A stretch of 64,000 nucleotides of DNA, taken from positions 1 through 64,000 of the forward strand of contig JAQBQL010000259.1 of NCBI GenBank assembly GCA_028287035.1, written 5' to 3'. Position numbers and translations under genes: made by a program. A model generated the notes under the pieces. It had not been told where the DNA came from. It made no database searches and was given only the letters and a program-made list of their open reading frames with translations. Shown here piece by piece: positions 55,787 through 64,000 of the stretch (its first letter is position 1; each line of letters opens with the position of its first letter). This DNA is from Labilithrix sp. Its GTDB lineage: Bacteria > Myxococcota > Polyangia > Polyangiales > Polyangiaceae.

Positions 55787-56347
55787 CTACTTGAGGAGCT
55801 TGCACTCCTTCATCTTCAGGCACTTTCCGCCGACCGCGGCCTGGGTGCAGGCGCTCATCGAGATGACATCCTTCTTGTCGTCGATCTGGCAGCAGCACGT
55901 CTGATCGGACGGCGACCGGTTCGCCTTCAGGCCGGCGAGCGTGCACTGGGCCTTCTTCACGCACTTGCCGTGGCCGCCCTTCGTGCACTCGCTCTGGCTG
56001 ATCGTGGAGAGCGCCTGGCCCGTCACGTCGCAGCAGCAGCTGTCGGCGGCGGCGACGGCCGGCGCGGCGGCATCGGGAGCGGCGGCGGTGCCCGCGGTGG
56101 CGGCGCCGGTCGCGGCCACCGCGGTGGTCTTTCCCGTGGCGACGGGCGCCGCGCCGGTGGCGGCAGCGAGCGGCGCAGTCTCGGGCGCAGCGTCGACCGT
56201 GGTGAGCGCAGCGTCGACCGGATCCGGGAGGACCGCGGTCGCGGAGGCCGCGCTGGCGTCGACCTCGGCCTTCTTGGTCGTGCAGGCCGCAGAGAGGAGG
56301 AGGAGCGCGCCGAGCGTGGTCGCCGCGAGGAGATGCGGATGCTTCAT
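55787..56347 (-). CDS. Lipoprotein with duplicated CCC-x-C-x-C-x-C module
   Basis: This 186-residue lipoprotein (Cys22 in LLLLSAAC) has a long Ala/Thr/Pro linker and a Cys-rich C-terminus made of two similar modules: CCCDVTGQALSTISQSEC with KCVKKAQC, and CCCQIDDKKDVISMSAC with KCLKMKEC. Each has a Cys triplet, then three more cysteines at matching spacing. It may bind metal or form disulfides. No known family is recognised. It converges on repeat cluster B. Confidence 0.7.
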   Translation of the reverse strand: MKHPHLLAATTLGALLLLSAACTTKKAEVDASAASATAVLPDPVDAALTTVDAAPETAPLAAATGAAPVATGKTTAVAATGAATAGTAAAPDAAAPAVAAADSCCCDVTGQALSTISQSECTKGGHGKCVKKAQCTLAGLKANRSPSDQTCCCQIDDKKDVISMSACTQAAVGGKCLKMKECKLLK

Positions 56348-56361
56348 GATCGTCTTTCGGG

Positions 56362-56910
56362 TCAGGCGAGCTTGGCGCTGAGGAACGCCTTGAGCTTGAT
56401 GAGCGTCTTCACGTCGCGCGTGAAGCTCGGGGTCTGGTACTCGCCGGCCCAGGCCGACACCTCGTGCACGAAGGAGGAGCGGACGCTCTCGTCGGTCATG
56501 ATGTCCTCGACGGTGCGGCCGCGGGCGGCGCCCTTGCGGAGGCCCTTCACGTACGTGACGAGGCGCGCGTAGTCGTCGCCGAGGAAGTCCTCGACGGACT
56601 TCGCCTCGCCGGCGAGGCGCACGAGGATCCCGTCGCCTTCGCCGGCCGCGGGCTCTGCCTCGACGGCGAGCGCGGCGGCGACGCGGATGACGAAGGCGTC
56701 GTCGCAGAACCCCAGGTCATCGATGCCGTCGGGGATGAGGTCGAGCGACTTGAAGATGTAGTTGAGGCCGGCAGTGACGTAGCGGCGCACCTCGTCGTTG
56801 CCCTCGGCCGCGACGAGCCCGCCCAGCGCACCCGCGTCCTCACCGAGCGTGCGGAGCCACGCCGGGAACATGTCGAGATAGCGAGCGAGGGCCGCGGAGT
56901 CCGTCGTCAT
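56362..56910 (-). CDS. DUF1232 (YkvA-like) protein
   Basis: This 182-residue protein contains AGLNYIFKSLDLIPDGIDDL, then GFCDDAFVIRVAAALA, the DUF1232/YkvA signature of a short helix pair followed by a DD motif. The family is a small membrane-associated protein of unknown role. The rest is helical. It has no signal peptide. Its stop is 15 bases from the start of the Cys-rich lipoprotein (ATG 56347) on the same strand, so they may be co-transcribed. Confidence 0.75.
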   Translation of the reverse strand: MTTDSAALARYLDMFPAWLRTLGEDAGALGGLVAAEGNDEVRRYVTAGLNYIFKSLDLIPDGIDDLGFCDDAFVIRVAAALAVEAEPAAGEGDGILVRLAGEAKSVEDFLGDDYARLVTYVKGLRKGAARGRTVEDIMTDESVRSSFVHEVSAWAGEYQTPSFTRDVKTLIKLKAFLSAKLA

Positions 56911-56953
56911 GACGGGCGAGGCTACCGGAACCCCTCACGCCGCTCAAGGAAGG

Positions 56954-58231
56954 TCAGAGGTGACGCGCGGTCAGCAGGCCGAGCACGAAGCCCACCACGA
57001 GCCCCGCCGCCACGAGGACGATGACGAGCCACGCAGCCGTCCCGCGCCGGGCGCCGGGCGCGCTGAACATCGGCAGGTTCTCCGAGGGGAGCGTGCCGTG
57101 AGAGGCGCCGACCATCAGCACCTGCGGCGGCGGGTGCCCGTCGGTAACGGGCGGCGCGGGCCGGCTCGCCAGCGTTCCGCCGGGGCCGACGTTCGCGTCC
57201 GAGGGCGGCACCGACGACGAGTGCTCCGGCGCGGCCTGCGTCAACGGTCCGGGAGGCTGCGCCGAGCTCACCGGCCGGCCCGGCGCGAACATGCTCGGCA
57301 CCTCGGGCAGGCGGCTGAGCGGGAGCCCCGCACCGGGCGCGGCGTTCTCGGCACCGAGGGCCGCGGAGAGCGCGCGCGCCATCTCGAGCGCGCTCTGGAA
57401 GCGCAGCGTGCGGTCCTTCTGCATCGCGAGCTGCACGAACGACGAGAGCCGCGCGAGCGACGAGTCCACCGCCTCGAGCGGGGGCGGCGAGCTGTTGAGC
57501 ACCGCCGCGAGCCGCGCGTACTCGGTGGGCGCCGGAAAGGCGACGCGCCCCGTGAGCATCTCGTACAGCATCACCCCGGCGCTCCAGAGGTCGGCGCGCG
57601 CGTCGACGTCCTTCGCGTTCTTGATCTGCTCCGGGCTCATGTACGCCGGCGTGCCGAGCAGCACGCCGGTGCGGGTCTTGTTGCCCATGCCACCCGCTGC
57701 ATCCATCACCTTGGCGATCCCGAAATCCAGGATCTTCGCCGAGAAGGCGCCGTTCGGCTCGCGCGCGAGCAGCACGTTCTCCGGCTTGAGATCGCGGTGG
57801 ACGATGCCCTGCGAGTGCGCCGCGCCGAGGCCCGCGAGGATGCCCTGCAGGATGAGGCCGGCCTGCGCGACCGGAACGCGGCCGCCCGAGCGCGTGTAGG
57901 CGCTGAGCGGGACGCCATCGAGCAGCTCCATGACGATGAACGGGGTGCCGTCCTCGGCGGTGCCGACGTCGAACACACGCACGATGTTGGGATGGATGAG
58001 GCGCTGACAGACGTGCCCCTCCTCGACGAAGCGATTGCGCACGTCCGCGTCGGCGAGGTGGTCGATGCCGAGGACCTTCACCGCGAGCGGGCGGCCGTCT
58101 TCGGGGCTCCGCGACTCGTACACGGCGCCCATCCCGCCGGCGCCGATGAGGCGCTTCAGCGTGTACTTCTGGGACAGGATCGCGCCCACGAGATCCGCCT
58201 GGAGAGCGTTCGCAGCGGGAGCGGTGGTCAC
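56954..58231 (-). CDS. Ser/Thr protein kinase, membrane-anchored
   Basis: This 425-residue Hanks-type kinase has GAGGMGAVYES, Lys52, HRDLKPEN with Asp147, DFG at 169-171 and GTPAYMSPEQI, so it should be active. A Pro/Ser-rich segment follows, and a single transmembrane helix lies near 401-421 (AAWLVIVLVAAGLVVGFV), with only a few residues beyond. It is therefore anchored by its C-terminus with the kinase in the cytosol and essentially no extracellular sensor. The stop of pheT's upstream neighbour lies just after its start. Confidence 0.9.
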   Translation of the reverse strand: MTTAPAANALQADLVGAILSQKYTLKRLIGAGGMGAVYESRSPEDGRPLAVKVLGIDHLADADVRNRFVEEGHVCQRLIHPNIVRVFDVGTAEDGTPFIVMELLDGVPLSAYTRSGGRVPVAQAGLILQGILAGLGAAHSQGIVHRDLKPENVLLAREPNGAFSAKILDFGIAKVMDAAGGMGNKTRTGVLLGTPAYMSPEQIKNAKDVDARADLWSAGVMLYEMLTGRVAFPAPTEYARLAAVLNSSPPPLEAVDSSLARLSSFVQLAMQKDRTLRFQSALEMARALSAALGAENAAPGAGLPLSRLPEVPSMFAPGRPVSSAQPPGPLTQAAPEHSSSVPPSDANVGPGGTLASRPAPPVTDGHPPPQVLMVGASHGTLPSENLPMFSAPGARRGTAAWLVIVLVAAGLVVGFVLGLLTARHL

Positions 58232-58240
58232 CCGCGCATC

Positions 58241-60694
58241 CTACCTTTGCGTGGCGCCGAAGCGCTCGCCGATCTCCTTGCGCACGTTCGCGGTCGCCGC
58301 GTCGACCTCGGCCTCGGTGAGGGTGCGATCGGCGGACCGGTAGACCACGTGGAAGGCGAGGTTCGAGGAGCCGGCCGGGACCGAGCCGCCGACGAACCGG
58401 TCGAAGAGGACCACCTTCTCCGCCAGCGGGCCGGCCGCCGTCTTCACGAGGCTCTCGACCTCACCGGCGCGCACCGCGTCGCTCACGATGAACGCGACGT
58501 CCCGCGTGCTCGGCGGGAACCGCGGGATGAGCGTGTACTGCGGCACCGGCGCGCCGCCGACGAACGGCTCGAGATCGATCTCGACGACCATCACCTCGCC
58601 ATCGAGATCGAGGCGCTCGACGACGTCCGGATGGAGCGGACCGAGCGCGCCGATGCGCCGACCGCCGACGTGCACGAAGGCTGCGCCGCGCGGATGCAGG
58701 TGCGCGGGCGCCTCGGCGCGGCTCGCCTGCACCACCTCGACGAGCCCCGAGGGACCGGCGAGCCGTCGCACGAGCGCGGTGGCGACGCCCTTCGCGTCCC
58801 ACACGTCGACGGGCTTCGGCTTCTCGAGCCACGAGGCGCGACTGCCCGCGAGCACGACGCCGAGGCGCAGCTGCTCGTCGGGGAGCCCGTCGCCGCCTTC
58901 GCGCGCCGGAAGGAAGACCGGACCGATCGAGAACTCGCGCACGTCGCGCTCGCCGTGGCGACGCGCGTTGGCGACCGCCTCGAGCAGCCCGGGCAGGATC
59001 GACGTGCGCATGACCGCGTGGTGCTCGCCGAGGGGATTCTTGAGCAGCACGGTCGGCGCCGGCGCGGCGAGGGCCTGGAGCGCGCGGGCCGAGGTGAACG
59101 CGTAGGTGATCGCCTCGGAGAGCCCGAGCGAGGCGGCGGCGTCGCGGGCGCGGCGCGAGAGCTCCTCGCGGCCGCCGACGTCACGCGAGGCGACGATCGC
59201 CGGGATGAGCGGCGGGACCTTGTCGATGCCGTGGAGGCAGATGATCTCGTCCACGAGGTCGGCCTCGCGCGTGATGTCGGGGCGGTGGGTCGGAACGATG
59301 ACGTCGGCGCTCGCGTCGGTCCGGCCGGCGATCTCGCAGCCGAGCCGCTCGAGCATCGCGCACGCGTCGGCGAACGGGATCTCGATGCCCAGCAGCTCGC
59401 CGATGCGACGCGCGCGCAGCTTCACGACCCGGCGCTCGGGCGCCACCGGCTCGGCGAGCACCTGCGAGCCCTGCACGTGCAGCCGGCCCCCGACGCGCCG
59501 GCCGCCGGCGAGCGCGACGGTCATCGCGCACGCGTCCTCGAGCACGTGCGCGACATCGGCCGGATCGACGCCGCGCTCGAAGCGATGGCTCGACTCGGTG
59601 TGCATGCCATGGCGACGCGCGGTACGACGGACGCCGCGCGGCTCGAACCAGGCCACCTCGAAGAGGACGCGCGTGGTGTCCGGCTTGATCTCGCTGTCGG
59701 CGCCGCCCATGATCCCCGCGAGCGCCACGGGCCCCTCGCCGTCGCAGATGAGCAGGTCGTCGGCGACGAGCGTGCGCGTGATGCCGTCGAGCGTCGTGAG
59801 CTTCTCGCCGTCCTTCGCGCGACGGACCACGATCTTGCGGCCCCGCACCCGGTCGAGATCGAACGCGTGCATCGGGTGTCCCCACGCGAGCATCGCGAGG
59901 TTCGTGACGTCGACGACGTTCGAGATCGAGCGCACGCCGAGCGCCTGGAGGCGGTAGCGGGTCCGCGGCGAGGGGCCGATGGCCACGTCGATCACCGCGG
60001 CGGCGCCGTAGTGCGGGCAGCGCTCGGAGTCCTCGACCTCGATGGTCACGAGCTCGCGCACGTCGCCCTCGGCGGGGCCCGCGTCGCCGGTGATCGCCGC
60101 CATGGTGCGGGCGGGGAGCGCGAACGGGAAGCCGTAGAGCGCCGCCACCTGCCGCGCGAGGCCGACGTGCCCGAGCCCGTCGGGGCGGTTCGGCGTCAGG
60201 TTGATCTCGAGGACCGTGTCGCGCATGGCCGGGATGGCCGTCGACAGCTTCGTCCCCGGCTCGGCGAGACCGGCGGGCAGGACGAGGATCCCGCCGTGGT
60301 CGTCCCCGAGCCCGAGCTCGTCCTCGCTGCACAGCATGCCCTCGCTCTCGACGCCGCCGATCGCGCGCCGCGCGATGGTCATGTTCTTCGCCGGCAGGTG
60401 CGCGCCGAGCGGCGCGAGCACGACGAGGCCGCCGGGCTCCGGCACGTTGGGAGCCCCGCACACGAGCTCCTGGGTGCCGCCGCCGCGCTCGACCGTGACG
60501 AGACGAAGGCCGCTCTTCGATGGGTGCGGGCGCATCGAGACCACCCGCGCCACCACGCACGCGTCCGTCGCCTCGCCGAACTCCTCGATGCCCTCGACCT
60601 CGAGTCCGCCGCCGGTCAGGGCGGCGGCGAGCTCACGGGGACTCGCGGTCAGCTGGGGGACGAGCTCACGAAGCCAGCGGTAAGAGGCCTTCAT
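58241..60694 (-). CDS. pheT: Phenylalanyl-tRNA synthetase beta subunit
   Basis: This 817-residue subunit has the standard order: the N-terminal tRNA-binding EMAP-like domain (GLRLVTVERGGGTQELVCGA, NVPEPGGLVV), then B3/B4 editing-domain-like regions including VLEINLTPNRPDGLGHVGLA, the B5 domain, the catalytic-like core and the C-terminal FDX-ACB domain near 720-815 (FPPSTRDVAFIVSD). With PheS it charges tRNA-Phe. Length matches bacterial PheT. It follows pheS by 33 bases, in the common pheS-pheT order. Confidence 0.95.
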   Translation of the reverse strand: MKASYRWLRELVPQLTASPRELAAALTGGGLEVEGIEEFGEATDACVVARVVSMRPHPSKSGLRLVTVERGGGTQELVCGAPNVPEPGGLVVLAPLGAHLPAKNMTIARRAIGGVESEGMLCSEDELGLGDDHGGILVLPAGLAEPGTKLSTAIPAMRDTVLEINLTPNRPDGLGHVGLARQVAALYGFPFALPARTMAAITGDAGPAEGDVRELVTIEVEDSERCPHYGAAAVIDVAIGPSPRTRYRLQALGVRSISNVVDVTNLAMLAWGHPMHAFDLDRVRGRKIVVRRAKDGEKLTTLDGITRTLVADDLLICDGEGPVALAGIMGGADSEIKPDTTRVLFEVAWFEPRGVRRTARRHGMHTESSHRFERGVDPADVAHVLEDACAMTVALAGGRRVGGRLHVQGSQVLAEPVAPERRVVKLRARRIGELLGIEIPFADACAMLERLGCEIAGRTDASADVIVPTHRPDITREADLVDEIICLHGIDKVPPLIPAIVASRDVGGREELSRRARDAAASLGLSEAITYAFTSARALQALAAPAPTVLLKNPLGEHHAVMRTSILPGLLEAVANARRHGERDVREFSIGPVFLPAREGGDGLPDEQLRLGVVLAGSRASWLEKPKPVDVWDAKGVATALVRRLAGPSGLVEVVQASRAEAPAHLHPRGAAFVHVGGRRIGALGPLHPDVVERLDLDGEVMVVEIDLEPFVGGAPVPQYTLIPRFPPSTRDVAFIVSDAVRAGEVESLVKTAAGPLAEKVVLFDRFVGGSVPAGSSNLAFHVVYRSADRTLTEAEVDAATANVRKEIGERFGATQR

Positions 60695-60727
60695 CGGACC
60701 CGCTGGATTAGCACACGGAAGGCGCGC

Positions 60728-61792
<1,065 letters not shown>

Positions 61793-61924
61793 GACGCGCC
61801 CTTCTTAGCACGAGGATCGGGCGTGCCGGCGTGGCTTACATGTCCCCCATGTCCCCCCTTCATTGGTGTTGAAATGCAATTGAAATGCGGGGTCCTGCGC
61901 GGGGCCGCGCATCATTCCCTCATC

Positions 61925-63571
61925 ATGCGAAGCGCCAAGTCGTTCTTCCTTTTCTCGACCGCCCTCGTCGTCGCCGTGGGCTGCGGCTCCTCGGCCGTCC
62001 GCGACGGGTTCGACGACCAGAGCCAGACCGGGGACCCGACCGACCCGGGCGGGAGCAGCGGCAGCAGCGGCGCGGGCTCGAGCGGGGGCTTCGGCGGCGG
62101 CGGACAGGCCGCGGCGCTGACGCTCGATCCGAAGAACGCGACAGTGTTCATCGACACCGCCCTGAACCCGACGGTGCCCGGCACGCTCACGTTCAAGGCG
62201 CTCGACCAGGGCGGCAAGGACGTCGCGGGCAGCACGACCTTCACGCTCGAGGACGGGTCGCTCGGCAGCTTCAGCGGCGCCACCTTCACCTCCCTCGCGT
62301 CGCTCCCCATGGGGACGCTCGGCAAGAGCACGAAGGTGACGGCGAAGGGCAGCGCCGGCACCGCGCTCGGCTCGCTCACCGTGGTCGCCCTCCGGAAGAC
62401 CGGCGACTCGCGCGACTTCTTCTTCTCGGTCCCCTACCAGGATGCGCCCTCGCCGAAGAGCGACACGCTGAAGTTCAGCACGAACATCAAGCAGGCGGAC
62501 GTCGCCTTCTCGATGGACACGACGGGGTCGATGGCCGGCTCGATCGACGCGCTCAAGACGTCGCTCGCGGGCTCGCTCCTCGGGTCGCTGCAGACGGCCA
62601 TCCCGAACGTCGGGCTCGGCATCATCGACTTCCGTGACCAGGGCGACGCCTGGGTCGCGCTGGTCCGTCAGCCGATCACGACGAACCTCGCGTCGGCGCA
62701 GGCCGCTGTCAACGCGATGTCGGCCGGCGGCGGCGGCGACGGCCCCGAGGCCTCGATCTCCTCGATGCAGTTCATCCTCGACGGCAAGGCGAACCCGATC
62801 GGCATCGGCGCCCACACCAACACGGTTCCCGGCACCTACGGCGGCGCCGACTTCCGCGCCGGCTCGGTGCCCGTGGTCGTCAACGTCACCGACGCGGAGT
62901 GGCACGATCCGTCGGGCAACGCTTCGATGTCCTCGCTCATCGCCGCCTTCGGCGCCACCAAGGCGAAGTTCGTCGGCATCAGCGTCGGCTTCGACGAGAG
63001 CCAGGCGAACGCGCTCTCGGACGCGACGGCCAGCAACGTTCCTCCGAGCGCCTTCGCGGGCTGCGCGGCCGGCAAGTGCTGCACGGGCAACAACGGCGCG
63101 CCCCGCAACGCGGACGGTCCCGGCGGCACCTGCCGCCTCAACTTTCTCGCCTCGGGCGGCACCGGCCTCGGCAACAGCGTCGTCCAGGCCATCTCGGCGA
63201 TCGCCGTCGGCACCACGTTCGACGTGAAGGCGCAGGCCGCGAACGATCCGAAGAACGCGGGCGGCGTCGACGCCACCAAGTTCATCAAGGCCCTCCGCGC
63301 GATGGACGAGGGCAGCCCGGCCAACGGCTGTCCGGCGGCCGCTGCAAAGGACTCGGACGGCGACGGGATCAAGGATACGTTCCTCGCTGTGAAGGCCGGA
63401 ACGCCTGTCTGCTTCGAAGTCATCGCCAACACGAACACCACCGTGCCCTCGACCATCGATCCGCAGTTCTTCAACGCGTACATCGACGTCATGGGACTTC
63501 CTGGCAACCTCAAGCTCGACACGCGCAGCGTGCTCTTCCTCGTTCCCCCGACGGTGAGCGGCGTGAAGTGA
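61925..63571 (+). CDS. Lipoprotein with von Willebrand A domain
   Basis: ATG 61925 gives MRSAKSFFLFSTALVVAVGC with lipidated Cys20 and a Gly/Ser linker. A beta-rich domain (about 60-180) is followed by a vWA fold whose MIDAS begins at Asp198 (FSMDTTGSMAGS; the consensus DxSxS is D-x-T-x-S). NVGLGIIDFRDQG and VPVVVNVTDAEWHD are further MIDAS parts. Near the C-terminus DSDGDGIKD is a calcium-binding-like loop, and an inserted CCTGNNGAPR segment has extra cysteines. It probably mediates adhesion or protein contact on the surface. Confidence 0.85.
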   Translation: MRSAKSFFLFSTALVVAVGCGSSAVRDGFDDQSQTGDPTDPGGSSGSSGAGSSGGFGGGGQAAALTLDPKNATVFIDTALNPTVPGTLTFKALDQGGKDVAGSTTFTLEDGSLGSFSGATFTSLASLPMGTLGKSTKVTAKGSAGTALGSLTVVALRKTGDSRDFFFSVPYQDAPSPKSDTLKFSTNIKQADVAFSMDTTGSMAGSIDALKTSLAGSLLGSLQTAIPNVGLGIIDFRDQGDAWVALVRQPITTNLASAQAAVNAMSAGGGGDGPEASISSMQFILDGKANPIGIGAHTNTVPGTYGGADFRAGSVPVVVNVTDAEWHDPSGNASMSSLIAAFGATKAKFVGISVGFDESQANALSDATASNVPPSAFAGCAAGKCCTGNNGAPRNADGPGGTCRLNFLASGGTGLGNSVVQAISAIAVGTTFDVKAQAANDPKNAGGVDATKFIKALRAMDEGSPANGCPAAAAKDSDGDGIKDTFLAVKAGTPVCFEVIANTNTTVPSTIDPQFFNAYIDVMGLPGNLKLDTRSVLFLVPPTVSGVK

Positions 63572-63596
63572 CGCTGCCGCGCGATCCGAGCATGAC

Positions 63597-64000
63597 GTGA
63601 GCGGCGGCGCCTCTCCTTCCCAGCCGCCGCCGCCGTCCCAGCGGCCCGGGCCCATGCCCGGGACGCTGCGCAGTCGGCCGCGCCTCGCGTGGACGGACGG
63701 CGCCGGCTCGCACGCCCTCGAGCTCTCGGAGACGCGTACCCTCGGCTCGGCGCCCTGGTGCGAGATGGTCCTCGCCGACCGCGCGGTGTCGCGCATCCAC
63801 GCCGAGGTGGCGCCGCGGGACGACGGGCTGTGGGTGAAGGATCTCGGCTCGCGCAACGGCACCTTCGTCGCCGGCGTGAAGGTCCACGAGGCGCGCGTTC
63901 CGCCCGGCGCCATCCTGCGCTTCGGCGGCACCGACATCACCGTCACCTACGATCCGCCGAGCCCGCCCGACGGGCTCTGGCCGGACCGCGCGTACCGCGG
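63597..64000 (+). CDS. FHA-domain protein, 3' truncated by window end
   Basis: GTG 63597 opens a frame that stays open to the last base. After a Pro-rich N-terminus (PSQPPPPSQRPGPMP) the residues LGSAPWCEMVLADRAVSRIH and KDLGSRNGTFVAGVKV form an FHA fold whose phosphothreonine site is the SRxH and GSRNGT pair. In myxobacteria this start often belongs to sigma54-dependent activators with FHA sensor domains; the visible tail (DGLWPDRAYR) is compatible, but the effector part lies outside the window. Association with the nearby Ser/Thr kinases is plausible. Confidence 0.75.
   Translation, partial: MSGGASPSQPPPPSQRPGPMPGTLRSRPRLAWTDGAGSHALELSETRTLGSAPWCEMVLADRAVSRIHAEVAPRDDGLWVKDLGSRNGTFVAGVKVHEARVPPGAILRFGGTDITVTYDPPSPPDGLWPDRAYR

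Overview
This window looks like chromosomal DNA of a myxobacterium-like member of the Myxococcota, probably nearer Polyangia/Labilithrix relatives than Myxococcus. The base composition is very GC-rich. There are many predicted lipoproteins with Ser/Gly/Pro-rich linkers, two Ser/Thr protein kinases, an FHA protein, a candidate TIGR02265-type protein, and a five-domain acyl reductase/ligase/acyltransferase of the type tied to ether-lipid synthesis in Myxococcus. I see no rRNA, tRNA, CRISPR array or phage module.

Layout. 0-4.7 kb: small secreted proteins, a candidate TIGR02265 protein, gluconokinase, a membrane protein and a HEAT-like protein. 4.8-16 kb: lipid and cofactor block with the ElbD-like megaenzyme, a sugar-epimerase-like reductase coupled to a DAG-kinase-like lipid kinase, a ketopantoate reductase, and a DUF885 lipoprotein. 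16-28 kb: a translationally coupled three-gene unit ending in a 2OG-Fe(II) oxygenase, then paralogous lipoproteins, a redoxin, a PlsC acyltransferase, a MoxR ATPase, a degenerate squalene/phytoene-synthase homologue, an Mrp ATPase without its CxxC motif, and Cys-rich lipoproteins. 27-37.6 kb, minus strand: a DUF1501 protein with a haem-c (CxxCH) lipoprotein, a giant ankyrin protein, a GH36-like glycosidase and a frameshifted lipoprotein. 37.6-46.5 kb: an AraC-type regulator, a truncated LysR gene, a REP-associated (RAYT) transposase flanked by 24-bp direct repeats, a dienelactone hydrolase coupled to a lipoprotein serpin, an esterase, an aminotransferase and an RpiB isomerase.

46.7-51 kb holds a Cys-rich CxGxC lipoprotein with a strong terminator. 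It is followed by a lower-GC island of small, mostly unrecognised genes: one YrhB/Imm35-like immunity gene, one frameshifted gene, and one remnant broken by a stop codon. This resembles an immunity-gene array left without its toxin. 51-64 kb returns to ordinary core genes: tatA, a membrane protein, a kinase with a coiled coil, a barrel-like protein that seems to start at CTG, a second kinase, pheT/pheS, a vWA lipoprotein, and an FHA protein cut by the window end.

The most unusual structural feature is an intergenic repeat family with core CTCGTTCGGATCCCT. It occurs in two clusters 43 kb apart. Each sits between the 3' ends of convergent genes, with forward copies on the left and inverted copies on the right, as expected for a bidirectional terminator or a REP-like element. 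A recurring gene-arrangement feature is NTGA overlap coupling: ATGA twice, GTGA twice and apparently CTGA once.
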